Source: Bacteroidota bacterium
GTDB lineage: Bacteria; Bacteroidota; Rhodothermia; Rhodothermales; UBA10348
Assembly: GCA_029262835.1 (NCBI GenBank)
Contig: JAJCYQ010000099.1
Coordinates: forward strand, 21,256-85,255
Direction: 5' to 3'
DNA: 64,000 nucleotides
Shown: one piece after another, positions 9,505 through 18,308 of the stretch
Layout: every line of letters begins with the position of its first letter
Numbering within the stretch: the first letter of the stretch is position 1
Program-made: the position numbers and the translations under genes
The notes under the pieces: generated by a model
The model's database searches: none
What the model saw: the letters and a program-made list of their open reading frames with translations, nothing else
What the model was told of the DNA's origin: nothing

Positions 9505-10233
9505 TCATTCCGCGTCATAGAAGTGGACATCGAAGTATGAATCCGGATGAATCAACAGGTAAATCAATACATGTCCATCGACCGCATGTTCGGCAGGAGA
9601 CCTCCTGTCCCCTGCAATCAGCTTTCCGCAGTCGTAGCATTTCCACTGTGTCCATTCAGAGTCACTCACGTAGAAGGACCGATGGAACAAGTCGAAAAAA
9701 GGCTCCCTGTCATAGGCCTCGTAGAGAAGACCGAACTCTTCAGCTTTACGGTCCGTCCAGAAATCAAGATTGTTCAGGCCGGTCATCCCGCCATGACTGG
9801 CCACACCCCTCACTTTGACTCCGAACATTGACTCAAGAATATCAACATCACGGGTCAAGCATGACGAGGCATCCTCATTCCAAATTGCAGACTGATCCAC
9901 GATTTCAGAATGAAGACCCAACTCATGTCCACTGCCAACGATTGATTTGATGACCCGGTAGTTCTCGAAGGAAAATGGATTGTACTCAGGCGCGTGCAAT
10001 CGCAAGAAATACGTGGCCTTGATTCCCAGTTCATCCATGATAGCCCGCAAGCGCCCGGCTTTTACCACGGAATAATCGATATCTACCCGGTTGACGACTA
10101 CCTTTGAAGGTATAGTTCCAGCTCTTCTTGCTGACCAATAGTCAGCACATGTCATTATTGTATAGCCGCTCTCAAGAAGTTGAGCATATTGCTTGCGAAG
10201 ATTGTCGTACGAAAAGACAAATCGATCATTCAT
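9505..10233 (-). CDS. Polysaccharide deacetylase-like protein 2
   Basis: A 242-residue protein. VVNRVDIDYSVVKAGRL (about 47-63) places D-x-D where carbohydrate esterase 4 enzymes have their catalytic and metal Asp residues. IKATYFLRLHAPEYNPFS and GHELGLHSEIVD match the ATFF and H-x-x-x-H strands. Later HGGMTGLNN resembles the third motif. A CYDCGKLIAGD segment near 205 could be a structural loop. It overlaps the HisF start by 4 bp and sits inside the amidotransferase set. It may deacetylate an aminosugar intermediate or be a lectin-like relative. Activity is inferred from motifs only. Confidence 0.65.
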   Translation of the reverse strand: MNDRFVFSYDNLRKQYAQLLESGYTIMTCADYWSARRAGTIPSKVVVNRVDIDYSVVKAGRLRAIMDELGIKATYFLRLHAPEYNPFSFENYRVIKSIVGSGHELGLHSEIVDQSAIWNEDASSCLTRDVDILESMFGVKVRGVASHGGMTGLNNLDFWTDRKAEEFGLLYEAYDREPFFDLFHRSFYVSDSEWTQWKCYDCGKLIAGDRRSPAEHAVDGHVLIYLLIHPDSYFDVHFYDAE

Positions 10234-11024
10234 GACTCTGTCAGACTGTCAGGTGTCCACCGCGCCGAGGAGATGGCTTGCTCAATGCTTTCCGGATCCG
10301 GGTAGTTGACCAGTACCCCCATTCCCTTCTTCTGGTACACAACCATGCTTCCCAAGGCAACGGCAGAGGCGCCAACCGACAATGCCGACTTCACATCCTG
10401 CATGGAGCCTGCGCCCCCATGCGCCACAACGGGCACATTGACGGACGCACTCACCCGCTGAATGAGATCAAGGTCCAAGCCGGACCACGTTCCCTCGCGA
10501 TCGATGGATGTCAACAGAATCTCGCCCGCCCCCCTGTCCTCCAGTTCAATAGCCCATTCAACCGGATCCCGCCCTGTTCGATGACGACCAGACAGCGTCC
10601 TGACTGTTTCTTTACCCGTCAAACCCGATTTGACATCCATGGATGCAATAACGGCCTGATTTCCGTAGTACGCTGCTATTTCGCTGATCAAGGCTGGACT
10701 ATTGGACGCATGTGTATTAATGGACACCTTCTCGTATCCGATGTCAAAGATGGCCTTTGCCTCATCCAGACTGCGTAGTCCACCACCATATCCGAGCGGC
10801 ATGAAGCACTCGTTGGCAATCTCTGACAGGACTTTGAGGTTGGGTCCACGCTGTTCCCGGGAAGCCATGATATCCAGAAACAGAAGCTCATCTACTTCCA
10901 ACTCATTGAAGATCCGGACTGTGTTTGCCGGATCACCTACGTACGTGAATTTGCCAAACCGTATCGTCTTGACGAGGCTCTCATTGCGCAACAGCAATAC
11001 CGGTATGATTCGGGATCGCAACAT
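10230..11024 (-). CDS. HisF-type (WbuZ-like) imidazole-glycerol-phosphate synthase subunit
   Basis: A 264-residue (beta/alpha)8 barrel protein. It begins [20 protein letters not shown] with [30 protein letters not shown] and [14 protein letters not shown], the two phosphate-binding Gly-rich loops and barrel strands of HisF. The normal histidine-pathway role would be cyclisation with HisH. Beside WbuX and HisH-like genes it more probably conducts ammonia from HisH to the amidotransferase acting on an N-acetyl sugar. HisA lies 40 kb away and no other histidine gene is nearby, supporting a dedicated paralogue. Confidence 0.87.
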   Translation of the reverse strand: MLRSRIIPVLLLRNESLVKTIRFGKFTYVGDPANTVRIFNELEVDELLFLDIMASREQRGPNLKVLSEIANECFMPLGYGGGLRSLDEAKAIFDIGYEKVSINTHASNSPALISEIAAYYGNQAVIASMDVKSGLTGKETVRTLSGRHRTGRDPVEWAIELEDRGAGEILLTSIDREGTWSGLDLDLIQRVSASVNVPVVAHGGAGSMQDVKSALSVGASAVALGSMVVYQKKGMGVLVNYPDPESIEQAISSARWTPDSLTES

Positions 11025-11057
11025 TAGTTTTCCGGATAGTGGATGATCAGCAATACT

Positions 11058-12236
11058 TCACGCTGGTGCTTTTGTGGGAAAACAATACTTGAGATAGAAC
11101 GACATCGGTACCATATTTGCTTTCGCAAGGACATGGAAGAGAGGTCTGAAACGCTCGAATCTCTTTTTGTAAGTAGGAAACTCGGTCCAGTTCCTTCCGG
11201 GAGCACTCATGACTTGTTCATATAGTTCATCTGTCAACCCGAGCCGCTTCTTGAAATAATTCACCAATTCGTCCTCCATGAAAGGAGGGGTGTTATACTC
11301 CCTCCACGCGTCTTCGCGGGACATGGCTCCGTTTCGAACGCGGGCTGCCAACGTATTATTCCGCATATCACTGCCATACTTCTGGGGCAGATATACACTG
11401 TGTACGAATGCCGTCATTCGGTTTTCCAGGTGGTGGCCGCCATAATATTGCCAGTCATACCTTGAGGCAAGGAACTCCTTGGCTTCATCCTTCGCGTAAT
11501 CTATGTACCATAGTGGGCGAATAAACTTCACACGATGGAACAGGGCTGACACAAGGAATCTGGTGAAAGTCATCAATGGATACGTACGCATGGCCATGCT
11601 TCCAAACTGGCGATGAATGGACCTGATATACTTTCCATCAAAATAATTGCGCCCAAGGGGAGTTATACCCTCCTCAATGAACGAATGACCTTCCAGAATG
11701 TACTCGATCGAATACTTCGCAGCAACACGTCGCAACAAGTAGGCATATCCGAGATCCGTGGAAGCTTCCAACTCAGCAACGCCGGACAGGAAGAAAGAAC
11801 GGAATATATCATCTGCCTCCTTGTTAGCCACGACATGCGTATACAGATCAATGCCCAATCCGTCCAGGACTTTACGGATATTCATGGTGGCGATGGCAGA
11901 ATTCCACGTATTGTCGTAATGAACCGCCAGCGGCCTCAAACCCCAAACTTCCTTCGCCAGATAGACAAGGTACGACGAGTCCGTCCCGCCACTTACGCCT
12001 ATTACGCAATCATACTTCCTTCCCTTTCCAGACTGTTTTATTCGATCTATGATTTCCTTCAGGGATTGCTCACCTTTCGGCAACCCTGTTCCATATTGTG
12101 CCACCAGGGAGTCCACCTGATGACAATAATTGCAAACACCCTCTTCGTCGAATTCAATCGACGCGACACGCTCGTCGTATATGCACCTGCTGCAAACGGT
12201 CAGGCCCTTCCTATCCATTGATTCGCCAATGTTCAT
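11058..12236 (-). CDS. N-acetyl sugar amidotransferase (WbuX/WbpG/PseA type)
   Basis: About 392 residues from the ATG at 12236, which overlaps the methyltransferase stop as ATGA; a second Met lies six codons later. VCSRCIYDERVASIEFDEEGVCNYC (first 20 residues of interest about 12-40) has paired cysteines typical of the family. VIGVSGGTDSSYLVYLAKE (about 80) is the PP-loop ATP pyrophosphatase signature. Known relatives convert an acetamido group to an acetamidino group using ATP and HisH/HisF-supplied ammonia. With the adjacent HisF and HisH genes the set is complete. Candidates for the product include ManNAc3NAmA-like or FucNAm-like sugars. Confidence 0.88.
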   Translation of the reverse strand: MNIGESMDRKGLTVCSRCIYDERVASIEFDEEGVCNYCHQVDSLVAQYGTGLPKGEQSLKEIIDRIKQSGKGRKYDCVIGVSGGTDSSYLVYLAKEVWGLRPLAVHYDNTWNSAIATMNIRKVLDGLGIDLYTHVVANKEADDIFRSFFLSGVAELEASTDLGYAYLLRRVAAKYSIEYILEGHSFIEEGITPLGRNYFDGKYIRSIHRQFGSMAMRTYPLMTFTRFLVSALFHRVKFIRPLWYIDYAKDEAKEFLASRYDWQYYGGHHLENRMTAFVHSVYLPQKYGSDMRNNTLAARVRNGAMSREDAWREYNTPPFMEDELVNYFKKRLGLTDELYEQVMSAPGRNWTEFPTYKKRFERFRPLFHVLAKANMVPMSFYLKYCFPTKAPA

Positions 12237-13231
12237 TGTCCAGTGGCGTCCATGTGAACGAACCGACCGGAATAGCATGCCTCTTCCGAATGGAAGGAAA
12301 CCTCTCTCATTCCGCAGTCAGACACGAGATCCCTTACTTCCTGCTCACTGAAACGTCGTGCATTGCTGGGACTGTACCAATCGTAGTTCGTGGCAATCGA
12401 AGTCTCTGCTCCAAGCTCTGCATTCCAGAAACACTTCAGGAAATTCCAGTAGATGAACCGCTGAATGTCTACACGCCCCTCCTTGATACCAAGCGCCGGT
12501 ATTTCCGGGCAATCTAATGATACATCCAGTTCACTCAATCGTTTTCCGAGTTCCGTTACCTGCTCGGACATCGCCCATAGTTCCTCAGCGCTCATGGTAA
12601 TGCAGTGCGTCCGGAAATAGTCGTCAAGCAGTTCTCTGGGCAAGGCCTTCTTTGCGTAAAAATAGCAGGCTAGTTGACCCTCCTTCTGTGTAATCCGGGC
12701 CAACTCAGCAAACGTGGCTACAGGATCCTCCGTATGCATGATTACCTGGTCGCAACTCGTATAGTCCACCAGTCCGTCACGGAATCCCGTCCGAGCAATA
12801 TCGCCACGAATGAAGAAGAGGTTTTCCACACTCTTGTATGATTCCGCTGCCTGCAACGCCGCTTCGGAAAAGTCCATTCCGACAACCAGGGAGTCAGGGG
12901 CCAGTTCAGCAAACCAGGCCGCTTTGTAGCCGAGGCCGCATCCTGCATCGAATATCACCTCCTTGGACTGCAGAAAGGTTGCCAACGCCTTCTCACTCTC
13001 AAACCCGTAGAGGCTCAAGTACCACGATCGCTGGAACTCATACAGCCGCTCTTTTTCGTCACTCCTGCCATATTTCTCCCACTTGTCAGAGAACGCATCA
13101 TTGGTATGCTGTTGATTCGAGTGATTCGATTCACCCGATCCAAGGATATAGTTGTCTTGAATGATCGCATCCGGATCCGACAACAGTTCGAACAGCCGGT
13201 CCCGGTATCCTTTTCTGCTCATTGAGTTCAT
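12233..13231 (-). CDS. Class I SAM-dependent methyltransferase
   Basis: A 332-residue protein. Motif I is VIFDAGCGLGYKAAWFAE (about 90-107), followed by VVGMDFSEAALQAAE (motif II region) and FIRGDIARTGFRDGLVDYTSCDQVIMHTEDP (post-I and motif II). This is a Rossmann-like class I methyltransferase with a helical N-terminal about 80 residues and a C-terminal addition of about 130 residues. It probably methylates a sugar, sugar nucleotide or lipid-linked intermediate. A Met four codons in (13222) is an alternative start. It lies upstream of the WbuX gene with an ATGA overlap. Substrate unknown. Confidence 0.8.
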   Translation of the reverse strand: MNSMSRKGYRDRLFELLSDPDAIIQDNYILGSGESNHSNQQHTNDAFSDKWEKYGRSDEKERLYEFQRSWYLSLYGFESEKALATFLQSKEVIFDAGCGLGYKAAWFAELAPDSLVVGMDFSEAALQAAESYKSVENLFFIRGDIARTGFRDGLVDYTSCDQVIMHTEDPVATFAELARITQKEGQLACYFYAKKALPRELLDDYFRTHCITMSAEELWAMSEQVTELGKRLSELDVSLDCPEIPALGIKEGRVDIQRFIYWNFLKCFWNAELGAETSIATNYDWYSPSNARRFSEQEVRDLVSDCGMREVSFHSEEACYSGRFVHMDATGQ

Positions 13232-13301
13232 GGTCTATGGGGTAATAATTGACGTACCAAACTGCATTCATGCCTGCCCGCCAATCCTATTGTCTTAGTA
13301 A

Positions 13302-14276
13302 TCAGCTGTCAGCGTCTACCGCTCGCCTGAACCACGCCCGTAGGTCGGACCCAGTCATGTCCAAGCCCGATACCGAAACGGATTCGAGTTTCATCCATCC
13401 ATTCGCGCAGCGAATCAACACGTCCTCCTTGTCCGTGAACAGCGGCGTACCAGGAACGTCAACACGCCGCTTGGAACGGGCCCCGGAAATCGATAGTGCA
13501 TCATCCGCAACAGGTGATGCTGTCCAGACGGTGACTTTACTCTCAACCAAATGAAAGAATGCCCCTGGATATGGCTTCGTCTGCGCTCTGATGAAGCGAT
13601 CTACTTGATCCACCGTACATGACCAATCAATGGCTCCATCTTCGGGACCTCGTTGTGGAAATATTCGTCTCTTACTCTCGTCTTGGAAAATGAGGTCCGC
13701 CTCTCCAGATGCCAGCCGTGGAACATGCGTTCCAAGGAGTTCCAGACCGGCTTCCTCGATTCGGTCATACAGTGAGCGGATTGTGTCTGCTTCATGTATG
13801 GCCACCTCACTCTGACCGACCAAGGGACCAGAGTCAACACCGTCGTCCATCTGGAAAAACGAGATTCCGGTTCGGCTTTCTCCATTGATCATTGCCCATA
13901 CCAACGGAGCACCGCCGGAATAGTCGGGTAGGAGAGACGCATGCAATCCGTAACACGGTGCCATTTGACGCCAAGCAGAAGGTATCATATGGTACCACCC
14001 CACGACGATAAAGATGTCGGGCATCCATTCCCGAACCCGGTCGAAGAGATTTTCATCCTTCATGGAAGTGGACAATTCTACGCAAGGAATCGATGCTTCC
14101 GAGCAATAGGAAGCCATATCCGCATGAAGTACGTTTGTAACCCCTTCTGGCCTGTAGGATATCTTGAATTTTTGCGGTGCCGTGACTACCCCGACTAATT
14201 CAATAGATTCCAAGGTCTTCAGCAGTCTGAGTGCTCGGAGACCAAACAAACTGGCACCGATGAAAACCGTCTTCAC
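13302..14276 (-). CDS. Methionyl-tRNA formyltransferase-like protein 3 (catalytic Asn replaced)
   Basis: A 324-residue protein starting at GTG, of full formyltransferase length. It has an N-terminal domain (KTVFIGASLFGLRALRLL), then YGLHASLLPDYSGGAP (about 107-122) and FFQMDDGVDSGPLVGQ. In the last motif the Asp is kept. The C-terminal part resembles the OB-like FMT domain. Where ArnA and Fmt have Asn-x-His, this protein has Gly-Leu-His, so one catalytic residue differs. It stands between the AsnB-type and methyltransferase genes. It may belong to a subfamily with a different chemistry, or be impaired. It is unlikely to be the housekeeping Fmt. Confidence 0.75.
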   Translation of the reverse strand: MKTVFIGASLFGLRALRLLKTLESIELVGVVTAPQKFKISYRPEGVTNVLHADMASYCSEASIPCVELSTSMKDENLFDRVREWMPDIFIVVGWYHMIPSAWRQMAPCYGLHASLLPDYSGGAPLVWAMINGESRTGISFFQMDDGVDSGPLVGQSEVAIHEADTIRSLYDRIEEAGLELLGTHVPRLASGEADLIFQDESKRRIFPQRGPEDGAIDWSCTVDQVDRFIRAQTKPYPGAFFHLVESKVTVWTASPVADDALSISGARSKRRVDVPGTPLFTDKEDVLIRCANGWMKLESVSVSGLDMTGSDLRAWFRRAVDADS

Positions 14277-14277
14277 C

Positions 14278-16164
14278 TCAGCTACTACTCATGAAATCGT
14301 CCATAAAAGCCTCAGCGCTGAGCAATGACCATATCAACAAACGTCGATTCGTCTTACCCGAGAGATGATCCATGACCAGGCTTTCAACTGTAGTCCTATC
14401 GAACACGTCGTATATTGCGGCATTCCCATTGAACAATACTCTTTTTACGAAGTCAATGCTATCGCCCTTGAACCAGCTGGCATCCGGGGAGGAAAAACCT
14501 TGTTTCATTCGCTCCGTAACATTGTCAGGAATGTAGTTCCGCATCATGGAGCGCAGTATCTGTTTCCCATCGTTGGACCTCTGGAAGTACGCATTCACCT
14601 TGTCTGAAGTATTGTTTTCGTTAACTCGTACAACCTCCTTCAAGTTATTCAATTTCAGATCCACTGGACATGCCATAGCAAAGTCTACAAGATCATTGTC
14701 CATGAACGGAACCCGACTCTCAAGACTGTGTGCCATACTCAACTTGTCGTCCACTACAAACAAGCCGTGCAAGAACGTCTTGGCTTCGAAATAAAGTGAG
14801 TGATTGATAAAATCCTCGGGACGCTCCAATGCATTGTCATGTGTCTCATATACATCCCTGAAGATATCCCGCGTCCATACGTGGGAAACGTCTGACCAAA
14901 TCGGAGCGAACATTTTCTTGATCTGCGTATTGTCGACCAAGCGTTGCCAGTAAAGATAGTAGTTATCTATATATTCCTCGAAATCCTGACTGTTGGCCCC
15001 CCGATAATACCGCCATGGATATCCCCCGAACAATTCGTCGCCACCCGTTCCAGACAACACGACCTTGACAAATTTGCTTGCGAGCTGAGCGGCATAATAA
15101 TTGGGGTAACTCTGACCGACGCGTGGTTCCTCCAGGTGCCACGCCAACTTCGGAAGACAGCGTTCCATGTCACCCGCCTTTAGCACCATCTCATAGTGTT
15201 CCGTCCTAAACAAGGCGGACATGGCTTCGGCCTTCGTGCGCTCATCAAATGCCAATTCAATCCCTGAAGCCGAACTGAGATCAAATCCGCACGTGAATGT
15301 TTTCAGATAGGGGTTCGACCGGGCTGCAATGGCCGTGATGGAACCGGAGTCCATTCCTCCGCTGAGGAAGCTGCCAAGCTCGACATCACTGACCAGTTGC
15401 CTGTTCACCGCTTGGTTGAACAGCCTGTCCAATTCCTCGACATACTCCCTCTCATCTGCGGAATGAGAGGGTTCCTTGAAATGGTAGTCCCAGTACCGGT
15501 GTTGATTGACAGCCCCCGGCAATTCGCTGAGTTCGATCTTCACGAAGTGACCCGCAGGAATCAGGCGGATGTCCTTCAGAAGTGTCCGGTCCGTAAAGAT
15601 ATTCTGGAACGTGAAATACTCCAGAAGCGCTTCCTTATCCAATTCTATCCTGAGTCCAGGAATCGTCTGAATCGCTTTCTGCTCGGACGCAAATGCAAGT
15701 ACGGTGCCTTGTTGACACATGTACAATGGCTTGATCCCATACCGGTCCCTGGCCAGCAGCATGGACTTTTCCTTCCGGTCCCAAAGTGCCAAGGCAAACA
15801 TGCCATTGAATCGAAGAAGCGCATCCGTCCCCCACTCTGCCAGTGCATTGAGCACCACCTCACTGTCCGATTGTGAACGGAACCAGTATCCAAGCCCTTC
15901 CAACTCGGTACGGAGATCCATGAAATTGTAGATCTCGCCATTGAACGACAGTACGTACCTGTGCTCGATACTGATCATGGGCTGACGGGCAGCATCCGAC
16001 AGGTCGATGATCGCCAGACGGCGATGCCCGACGCCTACATTATTCTCAACCCATTGTCCTTCACCGTCAGGACCACGGTGTGCAATGGCATCGGTCATCC
16101 GCTTGATCGTCTCTTTCACGACCGGACGACCATCAAGATGTAAGACGCCTGCTATTCCACACAT
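14278..16164 (-). CDS. asnB: AsnB-type glutamine-hydrolysing asparagine synthase-like amidotransferase
   Basis: About 628 residues. The start is the ATG at 16164 because the class II amidotransferase needs Cys next to the initiator Met: the sequence reads MCGIAGVLHLDG. RGPDGEGQW and GHRRLAIIDLS belong to the N-terminal glutaminase. SFLSGGMDSGSITAIAAR is the PP-loop of the synthetase half, and VLSGTGGDELFGGYPWRYY follows. In polysaccharide clusters such proteins usually amidate a uronic acid or another carboxylate instead of making free asparagine. The gene starts 2 bp after the DegT-2 stop. Confidence 0.85.
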   Translation of the reverse strand: MCGIAGVLHLDGRPVVKETIKRMTDAIAHRGPDGEGQWVENNVGVGHRRLAIIDLSDAARQPMISIEHRYVLSFNGEIYNFMDLRTELEGLGYWFRSQSDSEVVLNALAEWGTDALLRFNGMFALALWDRKEKSMLLARDRYGIKPLYMCQQGTVLAFASEQKAIQTIPGLRIELDKEALLEYFTFQNIFTDRTLLKDIRLIPAGHFVKIELSELPGAVNQHRYWDYHFKEPSHSADEREYVEELDRLFNQAVNRQLVSDVELGSFLSGGMDSGSITAIAARSNPYLKTFTCGFDLSSASGIELAFDERTKAEAMSALFRTEHYEMVLKAGDMERCLPKLAWHLEEPRVGQSYPNYYAAQLASKFVKVVLSGTGGDELFGGYPWRYYRGANSQDFEEYIDNYYLYWQRLVDNTQIKKMFAPIWSDVSHVWTRDIFRDVYETHDNALERPEDFINHSLYFEAKTFLHGLFVVDDKLSMAHSLESRVPFMDNDLVDFAMACPVDLKLNNLKEVVRVNENNTSDKVNAYFQRSNDGKQILRSMMRNYIPDNVTERMKQGFSSPDASWFKGDSIDFVKRVLFNGNAAIYDVFDRTTVESLVMDHLSGKTNRRLLIWSLLSAEAFMDDFMSSS

Positions 16165-16165
16165 A

Positions 16166-17314
16166 TCAACGTATTGAATGAAGTGCGTCGACAATGTAGG
16201 CGTAGTCTTCCGCCGTCATCCTGTTGTGGAGAGGTATAGCCATTGAGCAATCGTTGGCAAGACGGGCTCCAGGAAAGTCATCCGGCTTCAGATCGTACTT
16301 GTCCCGGTAATACCCCAGCATATGTACTGCATGTGTTCCCGGGCGTGTGGATATGCCGACATCCTGGAGTTTTTGCATTATGGCATTCCTTGGCATGGGC
16401 GACCGTGATTCATCGACCTTGGTCACATAACTCTGCCATCCATGATCCTGGTACTCGGGATGCTCTGGGCAATTCAGCCACGACAGTCCGGACAGCGATT
16501 CCGTATAGTATGCGGCCCAACGCTTCCGTTCCTGGATAAACTCATCGAGCTTGCCCAGCTGTACGGTTCCGACAGCTCCTTGCAAATCCGTCATACGATA
16601 GTTGAAACCCATCATGTTGAACTCAGCCAACAGATACGGCTTCGGTCCGTGATGCCTCTGCTCCTCGGACACGCTGGCACCATGATTCCTCAGCATTTCC
16701 AAACGGGCTGCCAACTCCGGATCCCGGGTTGTCAGCATTCCCCCTTCGCCCGTGGTAACTGATTTCCTCGGGTGGAAGGAAAAGCAACCCATCGTGCCCA
16801 GTCCTCCGGCCGGCGTTCCCTTGTATGCCGCTCCGCTTGCGCATGCACCATCCTCAATCAACGGAGTATCGCCTGCAATCCGCTTTATAGCGTCCATTTC
16901 AGCACAAAGGCCAAACAGATGAACGGGAATTATGGCGCGGGTCCGTGCCGAGATTGCCTGGGATAATCGCGTCACATCCAGATTGAACGTAGTGGGATCG
17001 ATGTCGACGAACACGGGCGTTGCACCACACATTTCCACGACATTTGCGGTAGATACCCACGTAAAGGCAGGCACCACGACCTCATCCCCAGGGCCAATGC
17101 CCAGACTGTGGACCGCCAAATGCAATGCCGTTGTCGCGCTGGTGACCGCGACAGCATGGGGTACCTCATGACGGCGGGCAAACATGGTTTCGAATTCCCT
17201 GACCTTCGGACCGGAGGTCAGCCAGCCCGTTGTCAACGATTCACGGACGGCATGCCATTCCGCGTCGCCCGTTACCGGCTCCGAAATCTGGATCCGTCTC
17301 AGCGGGTTACTCAT
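16166..17314 (-). CDS. DegT/DnrJ/EryC1 family sugar aminotransferase 2
   Basis: A 382-residue PLP enzyme of typical length. VTSATTALHLAVHSLGIGPGDEVVVPAFTW covers the phosphate loop and following strand (about 57-85). FVDIDPTTFNLD and IEDGACASGAAY lie before CFSFHPRKSVTTGEGGML, which holds the PLP lysine (about 190). Family members aminate a 3- or 4-keto sugar nucleotide. With the WlbA/WbpB-type oxidoreductase at 25.5 kb it could supply the amine of a 2,3-diamino uronic acid, as WbpE does. The start overlaps the epimerase stop by 4 bp. Confidence 0.87.
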   Translation of the reverse strand: MSNPLRRIQISEPVTGDAEWHAVRESLTTGWLTSGPKVREFETMFARRHEVPHAVAVTSATTALHLAVHSLGIGPGDEVVVPAFTWVSTANVVEMCGATPVFVDIDPTTFNLDVTRLSQAISARTRAIIPVHLFGLCAEMDAIKRIAGDTPLIEDGACASGAAYKGTPAGGLGTMGCFSFHPRKSVTTGEGGMLTTRDPELAARLEMLRNHGASVSEEQRHHGPKPYLLAEFNMMGFNYRMTDLQGAVGTVQLGKLDEFIQERKRWAAYYTESLSGLSWLNCPEHPEYQDHGWQSYVTKVDESRSPMPRNAIMQKLQDVGISTRPGTHAVHMLGYYRDKYDLKPDDFPGARLANDCSMAIPLHNRMTAEDYAYIVDALHSIR

Positions 17315-18291
17315 GATTTATCTACTCCGGTGGCAATCCGCCAGTCAATTAGTTTCTGAAGTCCTTCACGAACGGAATACGAATGTGAAAATCCGATTTC
17401 TGCCGTCGCTTTTTCCGTCGAGCCGATTCTGTTCTGCACGAATTGCCTTGCATCATCGGCCGCGTACGGTTTGTAGGTCACGGAAAGGTCGGACTTCTTG
17501 AGATCCAGAATTGTATCACACAATTCACGGATGGTCGTCTGGATGCCTGTACCAACGTTGTAGTAGCCAAGGTGCTGATTGGAAATCATGGCCTGGATAT
17601 TGGATCGCGCAACGTCCTCAACATAGATGAAGTCATATGCCTGGGACCCGTCTCCGTTGATGGTCGGTGCCTCGCCGGCTGCAATCTTGTTCAACATGAT
17701 CGGCACAACGCCTGAATAAACGGCATGTTGATCCTGTCCCGGTCCGTAGACATTCATATATCGGAGACCTATCACGGGCAAGTCGTACCGGTCATTGAAC
17801 GCCGTACACATGGCCTCTCCCGCAATCTTTGTCGAACCGTAGAAGTTCCTGTTGTTGAACGGATGATCTTCCGTCATCGGTACCTGCACCGCATCGCCAT
17901 AGACGGAGGCAGAACTGGAATAGACCAGTTTCTTCACACGATTCCGAGCACAGGCCTCCAGTACATTGAATGTGCCTGCAATATTGACATCAAAGGCTGT
18001 ACGAGGAAACTCCTTGCAATGCAGGAGCCACATGGCGGCAAGTTGAAACACACCGTCGACGCCCTTCATGGCGGCGTCAAGTACATCCGTGTCGCGGATA
18101 TCACCACCGAGTGGAAACACGGAACAGCGTTCATCCTTCAGTGCGTCCTCGATATTGCCCATTTTACCACGCGCGAAGTTGTCATAAATGACAACCTCTC
18201 GAACCGGGTGCTTCAGCAGTTCTGACACGACAAAGCCGCCGATGAACCCGGCGCCTCCTATGACCAGTATTTTCGAATCTTTGAGATCCAT
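17311..18291 (-). CDS. NAD-dependent sugar-nucleotide epimerase/dehydratase
   Basis: A 326-residue extended short-chain dehydrogenase. ILVIGGAGFIGGFVVSELL is the NAD-binding GxxGxxG loop, and VYSSSASVYGD supplies the catalytic Ser. YGSTK (near residue 150) is the Tyr-x-x-x-Lys pair. RYMNVYGPGQDQHAVYSGV and YDFIYVEDVA complete the sugar-nucleotide site. It probably epimerises or dehydrates a UDP-sugar used in the locus. Close relatives include UDP-GlcNAc 4-epimerase-like proteins, but the exact substrate is not clear. It starts 17 bp after the ABC transporter stop. Confidence 0.87.
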   Translation of the reverse strand: MDLKDSKILVIGGAGFIGGFVVSELLKHPVREVVIYDNFARGKMGNIEDALKDERCSVFPLGGDIRDTDVLDAAMKGVDGVFQLAAMWLLHCKEFPRTAFDVNIAGTFNVLEACARNRVKKLVYSSSASVYGDAVQVPMTEDHPFNNRNFYGSTKIAGEAMCTAFNDRYDLPVIGLRYMNVYGPGQDQHAVYSGVVPIMLNKIAAGEAPTINGDGSQAYDFIYVEDVARSNIQAMISNQHLGYYNVGTGIQTTIRELCDTILDLKKSDLSVTYKPYAADDARQFVQNRIGSTEKATAEIGFSHSYSVREGLQKLIDWRIATGVDKS

Positions 18292-18308
18292 TTGTGTCGG
18301 GAAATTTG

